Below are positions 1 through 6,256 of a DNA stretch of 64,000 nucleotides, piece by piece. This stretch comes from JAODBJ01 sp963782465 (lineage in GTDB: Bacteria; Actinomycetota; Acidimicrobiia; IMCC26256; PALSA-610). The translations under genes and the position numbers were made by a program. The DNA is taken from NCBI GenBank assembly GCA_963782465.1, contig CAWAJR010000002.1, positions 372,001 through 436,000 on the forward strand. The letters run 5' to 3'. How positions within the stretch are numbered: position 1 is the first letter of the stretch; each line of letters starts with the position of its first letter. A model generated the notes under the pieces. It was not told the origin of the DNA. It ran no database searches and was given only the letters and a program-made list of their open reading frames with translations.

Positions 1-98
1 CGAACGTGCCCGTGGGGGCGACGAGCGGGCCGGTCACCGTCACCACGCCGCACGGCACCGCGACCAGCCCGACGGCGTTCACCCTGCTTCCGACGTAG
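1..98 (+). CDS. C-terminal end of an IPT/TIG-domain protein (5' partial)
   Basis: Frame 3 is open from the window edge to a TAG at 96-98 and ends with residues such as VPVGATSGPVTVTTPHGTAT and AFTLLPT. The pattern 'G..SGP.TVTTP.GTATSP..F' is the last strand pair of an IPT/TIG immunoglobulin-like domain, common in secreted actinobacterial surface proteins. Only about 31 residues are visible, so the rest of the protein, its signal peptide and its size are unknown. The next gene starts 5 bases downstream, which suggests co-transcription. Confidence 0.6.
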   Translation, partial: NVPVGATSGPVTVTTPHGTATSPTAFTLLPT

Positions 99-102
99 CA
101 CC

Positions 103-372
103 GTGTTCGTGGTCGTCATCCAACGTATTCACGACCGCGAGGGCTTTCAGTCCGCCAAGACGAAAGCCCTCGCGGCGGGGTTCCCCGAAGGCGTTGCGCT
201 GCCGGTACACGCGGTTTCCCGCGACCAGCAGCTCGGCATCGCCGTCTGGGAAGGCGAGTCGGTCACCGCAGTGCGCGACGTCGTCGAACGCCTCATCGGG
301 CGGTTCGCCGACAATGAGTACTACGAGATGGACGTCGTCGGCGTACAGCCGCGCAACCCGTGCACGACGTAG
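103..372 (+). CDS. Small conserved-looking hypothetical protein, 89 aa
   Basis: GTG start 5 bases after the preceding stop. The product begins FVVVIQRIHDREGF and has a beta-alpha-beta-beta-alpha-beta character: a hydrophobic first strand, an amphipathic helix around residues 14-26, a VAVWEGES-like strand near 47 and a long helix at 53-68. It ends in an acidic YYEMDVVGV strand. This resembles small dimeric alpha/beta-barrel (ferredoxin-like) proteins, but no catalytic motif is visible and I do not recognise the family. There is no signal peptide, so it is predicted cytoplasmic. Codon use is GC-rich at third positions like its neighbours, which supports real coding. Confidence 0.6.
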   Translation: MFVVVIQRIHDREGFQSAKTKALAAGFPEGVALPVHAVSRDQQLGIAVWEGESVTAVRDVVERLIGRFADNEYYEMDVVGVQPRNPCTT

Positions 373-492
373 CGGTTCGGCGCCGGAGGAGTGGGGAGCG
401 ACGATGTCGAGCTCGAGCCGTTGCAGTCTGCGGCGAGTACGCGGCCGTCCGCTGAGCGGGGTCGGATGCCACTGCCGCGGAGCGATCCGTGT

Positions 493-1716
493 CTACGGGA
501 TGTGCACGCCAGAGATGGCGCGGGCGACCACGAGGCGCTGGATCTCGCTCGTCCCTTCGAAGATCGTGTAGATCTTCGAGTCGCGGTGCCATTGCTCGAC
601 GGGGTGATCTTTCACGTAGCCGGCGCCGCCGAGGATCTGGATTGCCTCCTCGGTGTTCTTCACCGCTACTTCACCCGCGTAGAGCTTGCTCATCGAGCCT
701 TCACCGGCGCTGAACTCCTTGTGGTTCGCACCCATCCAGCACGCCCGCCAGACGAGGAGACGGGCTGCGTCGAGGTGCATACGCATGTCGGCGAGCTTGA
801 ACGCGATCGCCTGGTTCTCGATGATCGCCCGACCGAACGCCTTGCGTTCCTTCGCGTAGTCGAGCGCGTACTCGTACGCGGCGCGGGCAATGCCGAGCGC
901 TTGTGCACCGACCAGCGGCCGCGACACTTCGAACGTGCTCATCGCCGCCTGCACGCGTGAGCTCTTGCCTTCGCGTGCACGGGCGAGACGCGCGTCGAGC
1001 TTCTCTTTCCCGCCGAGGAGGCACGACCCCGGGACGCGGCAGTCGGTCAACACCACTTCGGCGGTGTGCGACGCGCGGATGCCCATCTTCGAGAACTTCT
1101 GCCCCATCGCGAGCCCAGGCGTTCCGGGCGGCACGATGAACGACGCGTGCCCGCGCGACTTGAGCTCGGGTTCGACCGACGCGACCACGACGTGGACGTT
1201 CGGCACCTTGTCGATGCCGCCATTCGTGATCCACGTCTTGGTGCCGTTCAGCACCCATTCGTCTTTCGCTTCGTCGTAGACGGCGCGGGTGCGCAACGAC
1301 GAGACGTCGGATCCGGCATCGGGCTCGCTCACCGCGAACGCGGCGATGTGAATGTCGTCGGGGGTGCCGAAACACTGCGGCACCCATTCACCGATCTGCT
1401 CGGGCGTGCCGTTGCCGACGATGCCCGACACGCCGAGGGTGGTGCCGAAGATCGACAGCGCGATCCCCGCGTCGCCCCAACACAACTCTTCGGAGACGAC
1501 CGGGAAGGTGAGGCCGGTCGGGTCGCCGAACGCGTTGGCGATGAACTCCCAGGAGTAGAGGCCGATGTTCGCGGCCTCCTGGATGATGTCCCACGGCGTC
1601 TCTTCGCGGCGGTCCCACTCGGGCGCCGCGGGCCGCACGACATTCGCAGCGAAATCGTGCACCCACTTCTGGATCTGGAGTTGGTCCTCGTTCAGCTCGA
1701 GGGAGAAATCGGTCAT
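493..1716 (-). CDS. Acyl-CoA dehydrogenase
   Basis: FAD-dependent alpha,beta-dehydrogenation of an acyl-CoA, as in beta-oxidation. The ATG at 1716 (MTDFSLELNEDQ) is preceded by AAGGAG at good spacing; an in-frame ATG six codons upstream lacks this. The 407-residue product has the usual family layout. An N-terminal helical domain carries LNEDQLQIQKWVHDFA. A middle beta domain carries AVSEPDAGSD and KTWITNGG. The C-terminal helical domain carries RKAFGRAIIENQAIAFKLADM, IQILGGAGYVKDHPVEQWHRDSK and IYTIFEGTSEIQ. The EGTSEIQ region supplies the usual catalytic Glu neighbourhood. Substrate cannot be told from sequence. The gene stands alone on the minus strand behind a palindrome at 1761-1776 that probably binds a TetR-type repressor. 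Confidence 0.93.
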   Translation of the reverse strand: MTDFSLELNEDQLQIQKWVHDFAANVVRPAAPEWDRREETPWDIIQEAANIGLYSWEFIANAFGDPTGLTFPVVSEELCWGDAGIALSIFGTTLGVSGIVGNGTPEQIGEWVPQCFGTPDDIHIAAFAVSEPDAGSDVSSLRTRAVYDEAKDEWVLNGTKTWITNGGIDKVPNVHVVVASVEPELKSRGHASFIVPPGTPGLAMGQKFSKMGIRASHTAEVVLTDCRVPGSCLLGGKEKLDARLARAREGKSSRVQAAMSTFEVSRPLVGAQALGIARAAYEYALDYAKERKAFGRAIIENQAIAFKLADMRMHLDAARLLVWRACWMGANHKEFSAGEGSMSKLYAGEVAVKNTEEAIQILGGAGYVKDHPVEQWHRDSKIYTIFEGTSEIQRLVVARAISGVHIP

Positions 1717-1760
1717 CGGGCACTCCTTGGGCACTTCACTGCGCGCTCGGCAGGCACGAA

Positions 1761-1776
1761 GTTACTACTCAGTAAC
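1761..1776. promoter_or_regulatory. Perfect inverted repeat, probable TetR-family operator
   Basis: GTTACTACTCAGTAAC is a perfect 6-bp inverted repeat with a 4-base spacer, 45 bases upstream of the acyl-CoA dehydrogenase start. TTACT..AGTAA half-sites of this sort are common operators for TetR-type fatty-acid regulators in actinobacteria. No regulator gene lies next to it, so the binding protein is inferred only. Confidence 0.5.
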
Positions 1777-1888
1777 AAGAGCATACCCCTCCGGGCCCCC
1801 GATCGAAACGACGCAGTTGGCTCAGAGGGCGGTGAGTGACGCCGATCACATTTGCGTCGGCGATCATTTCGATCGGAGCCCAACCATC

Positions 1889-3289
1889 GTGCGCACATCC
1901 CGGGTTTGCTGCGGTCTTGCCGCGTTCGCACTCCTCGGCGCCACCTTCCTGGCCGGCGCAGCGCCCGCGTCGGCGAGTGCCGCGCCGCTCGTCACCCCGA
2001 CCGGCGTCAAATACCACCGCATCACCTTCCCGGTGGCCGGGAAGGTCACCTACACCGACGACTTCGGTGCGTGCCGAGAAGGCTGCACCCGCGTGCACCA
2101 GGGCAACGACCTGCTCGGCGCGAAGTTGATGCACGAAGTCGCGGCGACCGACGGTGTGATCGAGTTCCTCCACGGCGCGAACAGCGGCACCGAAGGCAAC
2201 ATGCTCTCGCTGCGCGGCAACGACGGATGGGACTACTGGTACATCCACATCAACAACGACACGCCCGGCACCGACGACGGCGCCAACCCCGGGAAATGGC
2301 GCTTCGCTCGGGGGATCGCCGTCGGAACGCACGTGAAAGCCGGGCAGTTCATCGCCTACATGGGTGACAGCGGCGACGCCGAGAACACCCAGCCGCACCT
2401 CCACTTCGAGATGCACCTGCCGAACGGCACCCCGATCGACCCGTACACGAGCCTGAAACTCGCGCAGGGCATCGGGGTGAACGGCGTATGCGGATTGCCG
2501 TCGAACCCGCGGGCGCACGCGAGCAGCGCGGCGGGCCGCGGCTACTGGATCGTCAGCGACGACGGTGTGGTCCGCACCTTCGGCGCCGCGCAGACGTTCA
2601 CCGCCCGCGCATCGGCCAACCCCGTCATCTGGACCTGGTCGGTCGTCGGGATGGCGCCGACCCCGAGCGGCCGCGGCTACTGGCTCACCGACCGCGAAGG
2701 GCACGTGGTGCCGTTCGGCGACGCGCGCAGCTACGGCGGGACGCAGAACCTCGATCTCACCGAGCCGATCATCGGCATGACCGCGACCGTCACCGGGAAG
2801 GGCTACTGGCTGCTCGCGAAGGACGGCGGCATCTTCAGCTTCGGCGACGCGAAGTTCTTCGGGTCGATGGGCACCAGGAAGTTGAACGCGCCGATCGTCG
2901 GCATGGCCGCGACACCCGGTGGGCGGGGCTACTGGTTGCTCGGCCGCGACGGTGGGATCTTCAGCTTCGGCAACGCGCACTTCTGGGGTTCGACCGGCGC
3001 GATGAAACTCGACAAGCCGGTGCTGTCGATGGCCGCGACCGCAACCGGGAAGGGCTACTGGCTCGTCGGCGGCGACGGTGGGATGTTCACCTTCGGTGAC
3101 GCGGCCTACCGCGGCTCGCTCCCCGGCACCGGTCGGTGCAACACGCGCGCCGTCGCCATGGCCGGCACCAAGACCGGCGGCGGCTACTGGCTGCTCGAAC
3201 CGAACGGCAAGGTCGACGCGTTCGGCGACGCGATGAAATACGGCGACGCCACCGGCGTGTTCCCGCTCGGGCTCGTCGCGGTTCCGTAA
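1889..3289 (+). CDS. Secreted M23 (LytM-like) peptidase with C-terminal GYWL repeat array
   Basis: Predicted exported cell-wall endopeptidase. A GTG at 1889 with GGAG 10 bases upstream gives a signal peptide (CCGLAAFALLGATF then an A-rich ASASA cleavage region). The M23 zinc site is visible as H70-x3-D74 (VHQGND) and H170-x-H172 (PHLHFEMH), with a YWYIHI strand between. From about residue 205 to the end there are about eight imperfect repeats of roughly 42 residues with the cores GYWLLAKDGG, FSFGDAKFFGS and IVGMAATP, which probably form a beta-propeller. In-frame codons extend well upstream but overlap the dehydrogenase promoter and lack a signal peptide. A hairpin at 3301-3320 follows. Confidence 0.88.
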   Translation: MRTSRVCCGLAAFALLGATFLAGAAPASASAAPLVTPTGVKYHRITFPVAGKVTYTDDFGACREGCTRVHQGNDLLGAKLMHEVAATDGVIEFLHGANSGTEGNMLSLRGNDGWDYWYIHINNDTPGTDDGANPGKWRFARGIAVGTHVKAGQFIAYMGDSGDAENTQPHLHFEMHLPNGTPIDPYTSLKLAQGIGVNGVCGLPSNPRAHASSAAGRGYWIVSDDGVVRTFGAAQTFTARASANPVIWTWSVVGMAPTPSGRGYWLTDREGHVVPFGDARSYGGTQNLDLTEPIIGMTATVTGKGYWLLAKDGGIFSFGDAKFFGSMGTRKLNAPIVGMAATPGGRGYWLLGRDGGIFSFGNAHFWGSTGAMKLDKPVLSMAATATGKGYWLVGGDGGMFTFGDAAYRGSLPGTGRCNTRAVAMAGTKTGGGYWLLEPNGKVDAFGDAMKYGDATGVFPLGLVAVP

Positions 3290-3300
3290 CCGGTTCGGCC

Positions 3301-3320
3301 GCGCCGGTACGATCCGGCGC
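3301..3320. terminator. Terminator-like hairpin
   Basis: GCGCCGG and CCGGCGC (7-bp perfect stem, 6-base loop) sit between the peptidase stop and the thiolase-like start. There is no T-run and the ATG follows 3 bases later, so it might instead affect translation initiation. Confidence 0.35.
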
Positions 3321-3323
3321 GCT

Positions 3324-4505
3324 ATGGGCCAATCGTTCGGCGGCGAAGCCGCGATCGTCGGGATCGGCGAAACCGATTACGTGCGCGGCTCACCCTTCCT
3401 TCCCGTCGAATTGATGCTCGAAGCGGCCAGTGACGCGATCACCGACGCCGGGCTGGAGCCCCGCGACATCGACGGCATCCTGCCACCGCCCGGTTACACG
3501 ACGAGCGAAGAACTGGCCGCCAACCTCGGCGTCGACACGCTCCACTACGCGGCCACCACGCACATGGGCGGCGCGAGCAGCGTCGCCGCCATCCAGAACG
3601 CGGCGATGGCGGTGAGCGCCGGGATCGCGAACAACGTGCTCGTGGTCGTCGGGTGGAACGGTTACTCCGCGTTCCGGCCACGCGAGGGGATCCCGCGCCC
3701 GCGCCGCGGCCTCGACGGCAGTGCCGTCGGCGACACCGTGCTCGACTTCTACCTGCCGTACGGCGCGCGGGCCGCGGTGCAGTTCTACGGATGGATCGCA
3801 ACGCGGCACAAGCAGCTGTACGGCACCCTCGACACCGATACGGGCGCGATCGCCGTCGCCTTCCGGAAGCATGCGCACCACAACGAGAAGGCGCTCATGC
3901 GCGGCCGTGAGCTCACCATGGACGACTACCTGAACGCGCGCTGGGTGTCGGAACCGTTCCGCCTCTACGACTGCTGCCTCGAGACCGACTGCGCCGCGGC
4001 GGTCGTCGTGACGTCGGCTGAACGGGCGCGCGACATGCCGCACACCCCGGTGCTGGTGCTGGGCGCCGCCGAAGGTCATCCCTCTCCCGCCGACGACATC
4101 CCGAACCGTCCCGACCCGTTCCACATCGGGCTCACCGACGCCGCACCACGCGCGTTCGCAATGGCCGGCGTACAGGCGAGCGACATGAACTTCCTCGAGG
4201 TGTACGACTGCTTCACCTACGTCGTGCTGCTGCAACTCGAAGCGCTCGGGTTGTGCGAGCGCGGCGCGAGCGGCGCGTTCGTGCGCGACGGCGCGATCGA
4301 GCTCGGCGGCAGGTACCCGATGAACACGCACGGCGGCCTGCTGTCGCAGGGCCACATGTGGGGCATGAACCACGTCGTCGAAGCGACCCGGCAGTTACGC
4401 CACGCCGCGGGGAACGCGCAGGTACCCGACGCCGAGATCGGTCTCGTCACCGGTTGGGGCGACTTCGGCGACGGCAGCATCGTCGTGCTGGGACGCGACC
4501 GGTGA
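3324..4505 (+). CDS. Thiolase-like (SCP-x/lipid-transfer type) protein
   Basis: Thiolase superfamily member of the SCP-x or Ltp type, 393 residues. It starts with EAAIVGIGETDYVRG and DAITDAGLEPRDIDGI, then MGGASSVAAIQNAAMAVSAG, where classical thiolases carry the acyl-accepting Cys; here Ser residues occupy that stretch. NTHGGLLSQGHMWGMNH near the C terminus provides the conserved His. The missing Cys points away from beta-ketothiolysis and towards the aldolase-like role known for Ltp2 homologues, which work with a DUF35 partner. The next gene encodes exactly that partner and overlaps by 4 bases (GTGA), so a heteromeric complex in acyl-CoA or steroid side-chain catabolism is likely. The exact substrate is unknown. 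Confidence 0.88.
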   Translation: MGQSFGGEAAIVGIGETDYVRGSPFLPVELMLEAASDAITDAGLEPRDIDGILPPPGYTTSEELAANLGVDTLHYAATTHMGGASSVAAIQNAAMAVSAGIANNVLVVVGWNGYSAFRPREGIPRPRRGLDGSAVGDTVLDFYLPYGARAAVQFYGWIATRHKQLYGTLDTDTGAIAVAFRKHAHHNEKALMRGRELTMDDYLNARWVSEPFRLYDCCLETDCAAAVVVTSAERARDMPHTPVLVLGAAEGHPSPADDIPNRPDPFHIGLTDAAPRAFAMAGVQASDMNFLEVYDCFTYVVLLQLEALGLCERGASGAFVRDGAIELGGRYPMNTHGGLLSQGHMWGMNHVVEATRQLRHAAGNAQVPDAEIGLVTGWGDFGDGSIVVLGRDR

Positions 4506-4918
4506 GCCCGAACGAGTACCGGATCGTGCCGAACCCCGTCGGCCTCAACGCGGTGTTCTACGAGTACTGCGCGCAGGAAGAACTGCGGTTCCAACGCTGC
4601 GAAGCGTGCGGCACGTGGCGGCACCCGCCGCGGTACCGCTGCCCGCACTGCGGTTCGGCCCGCTTCCGTTGGGAGCAGTCGAGCGGCCGGGGCGAAGTGT
4701 TCTCGTGGAGCGTCACCCACCAGGCCCTCGACCCCGCCTTCGCCGACGAGTTGCCGTACGCGATCGTGGTCGTCCAACTCGAGGAAGGCCCCCGGATCGT
4801 CGGCAACCTGCGCGATCTCGCGCCCGCCGGATTGCGCCTCGGTCTCCCGGTCGAGGTCGTCTTCGAGGTGCTGTCGCCCACCGTCGCGCTCACCCATTTC
4901 CGGCCCTCAAGCCGGTAG
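4502..4918 (+). CDS. Zn-ribbon/OB-fold (DUF35) partner of the thiolase-like protein
   Basis: 138 residues. An N-terminal helix (FYEYCAQEELRFQRC) leads into a rubredoxin-like zinc ribbon CEAC...CPHC near residues 35-53, followed by an OB-fold (GEVFSWSVTHQAL, ELPYAIVVVQLEEGPRIVGNL). These proteins bind acyl-CoA and form complexes with thiolase-like lipid-transfer proteins. The GTG start overlaps the preceding stop by GTGA, indicating translational coupling. The short hairpin at 4941-4964 may end this transcript. Confidence 0.9.
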   Translation: MSPNEYRIVPNPVGLNAVFYEYCAQEELRFQRCEACGTWRHPPRYRCPHCGSARFRWEQSSGRGEVFSWSVTHQALDPAFADELPYAIVVVQLEEGPRIVGNLRDLAPAGLRLGLPVEVVFEVLSPTVALTHFRPSSR

Positions 4919-4940
4919 CGCCGCGCGCCGACAACACTCG

Positions 4941-4964
4941 GTGCCGCGGAAGGACCCGCGGCGC
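4941..4964. terminator. GC-rich hairpin after the thiolase/DUF35 pair
   Basis: GCCGCGG and CCGCGGC pair around a 6-base loop, extended by one G-C and one T-G pair. It lies 22 bases after the DUF35 stop. It lacks a T-run, as is common for actinobacterial terminators. Confidence 0.4.
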
Positions 4965-4996
4965 GGACAATTCGGACCTCACGGACGAGGTGGGCC

Positions 4997-5335
4997 ATGG
5001 ACGGCCGTCATGCACGTGCCGTGCTCGGCGTGGTCGAGCACGCGTCAGCCGACGACATTCGCAGCGCCTTCCGCCGGCGCGCGCTCGCGACCCACCCCGA
5101 CCGGGGCGGCGACCGCACGAGCTTCGAGATGGTCGTGCTCGCCTTCGAGACGCTGCAGCACGTGACGATGGCCGCGCCGCGGCGCTCGGTCATGGCGCCC
5201 GCGGCCCGGCCCGGTGCCGGCGACACGGCGCCGGTACCACTCCGCCCGCGCTTCGACGCCTTCGACTGCCCGCGCCGCGCCCGCCCCGCCCGCCAGTTCG
5301 CCGACGCGCTCCAGGTGGCGATGGCCCGCCGGTAA
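4997..5335 (+). CDS. Small J-domain protein
   Basis: 112 residues. Residues 8-45 carry a short DnaJ J-domain: ARAVLGVVEHASADDIRSAF, RRALATHPDRGGD with the essential HPD triplet, and AFETLQ. The J-domain stimulates an Hsp70 ATPase. The rest is Pro/Ala/Arg-rich and apparently disordered, without G/F, zinc-finger or substrate-binding regions, so this is a type III-like J-protein rather than DnaJ. ATG start with GAGGTGG upstream. Its client and Hsp70 partner are not evident from context. Confidence 0.75.
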   Translation: MDGRHARAVLGVVEHASADDIRSAFRRRALATHPDRGGDRTSFEMVVLAFETLQHVTMAAPRRSVMAPAARPGAGDTAPVPLRPRFDAFDCPRRARPARQFADALQVAMARR

Positions 5336-5377
5336 GTCGGTACGCTCCGCCTCCGTGCGACGGCGGGCGCGTGACGG

Positions 5378-5743
5378 ATGAGCTGGTGCCCGTCGTGCGG
5401 GGCCGAGTACCGCGCCGGCTTCACCGAATGCGCCGATTGCCGGGTCGCGCTGGTCGCCGAACCGCCGCCGCCCGGTGAGCCGGTGACCAACCCCGACGAC
5501 CACGCCGAAGTCGCGTACAGCCTCGACGACTGGGAACCCGACCGTTGCCGCGCACTCGAGATGATGCTCACGGGCGCGCGGATCCCGTACGTCTGGGACG
5601 ACGGCGCCCTCCACGTGGGCAACAGCCATGCGGAGGAAGTCGAAGAGATGATCGACGCCCTCGAAGAGGGTGAAATCGTCGAGGACGACGTCGACGCGAT
5701 CACCGACACCGCGATGCCCGCCGACGAACCCGACGGTGGGTAG
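5378..5743 (+). CDS. Zinc-ribbon protein with acidic C-terminal domain
   Basis: 121 residues. The N terminus MSWCPSCGAEY..GFTECADC is a four-Cys zinc ribbon (C4, C7, C18, C21 approximately). A Pro-rich linker follows, then a domain YSLDDWEPDRCRALEMMLTG..IPYVWDDGALHV that resembles the putative signal-transducing DUF2007 fold, and a very acidic tail. Such proteins are common and uncharacterised in Acidimicrobiia. No operon partner gives a function; genes on either side are close and co-directional. Confidence 0.7.
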   Translation: MSWCPSCGAEYRAGFTECADCRVALVAEPPPPGEPVTNPDDHAEVAYSLDDWEPDRCRALEMMLTGARIPYVWDDGALHVGNSHAEEVEEMIDALEEGEIVEDDVDAITDTAMPADEPDGG

Positions 5744-5754
5744 CTTCGGCTCCG

Positions 5755-6198
5755 GTGGACACGTGGGAGCTCGTGGCACGGGAAGCGATCCGCGAGACGA
5801 TCGCGGGCTACGCGCACGCGGCCGACACCGGGCGGTTCGACGATCTCGCGGGCCTCTTCGCGGTCAACGGAGTGCTCGAGGTTCGCGGCGAACCGCCGTT
5901 GGTGGGTCGTGATGCGATACGCGCGTACCTCACTGGCGTGGGCGCGTCGCTCAGCGCCGCGACGACGGTGCCGTTGATCCGCCATCACGTGACGAGCCTG
6001 TCGATCGAGGTGATCGGACGGGCCGAAGCCCGCGCGCGGTGTTACTTCCTCGCGATCACCGAGCACGGCGTCGACCACTGGGGCAGTTACCGCGACAACT
6101 TCGTGCTCGAAGACGGCGCTTGGCGGTTCGCGCACCGCCGCGCCCGCACCGACGGCACGACCCCCGGCGGTTGGGCGGCGTCCCGTAACCCCGACTGA
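5755..6198 (+). CDS. SnoaL-like (NTF2-fold) protein
   Basis: 147 residues beginning at a GTG 11 bases after the previous stop. The pattern REAIRETIAGYAHAADTGRF, DDLAGLFAVNGVLEV, GRDAIRAYL, HHVTSLSIEV and HWGSYRDNFVLEDGAWRFAHR is that of SnoaL_4-type NTF2-fold proteins, which are small isomerases, dehydratases or ring hydroxylation partners. A D..RF..L..LF motif forms the rim of the pocket. Without a pathway context the reaction cannot be assigned. A strong convergent hairpin follows. Confidence 0.75.
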   Translation: MDTWELVAREAIRETIAGYAHAADTGRFDDLAGLFAVNGVLEVRGEPPLVGRDAIRAYLTGVGASLSAATTVPLIRHHVTSLSIEVIGRAEARARCYFLAITEHGVDHWGSYRDNFVLEDGAWRFAHRRARTDGTTPGGWAASRNPD

Positions 6199-6202
6199 AC
6201 CG

Positions 6203-6252
6203 GTTTTGACGTAACCGGAGCGCGCACGACCGCGCTTTCGTTACATCAAAAC
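6203..6252. terminator. Bidirectional terminator between convergent genes
   Basis: GTTTTGACGTAAC at 6203-6215 pairs with GTTACATCAAAAC at 6240-6252 (one mismatch in 13), and the inner AGCGCG/CGCGCT extends the stem. A/T-rich outer ends give a short T-run in both directions. It lies 5 bases after one stop and 4 bases from the gcvP stop. Confidence 0.75.
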
Positions 6253-6256
6253 GAGT

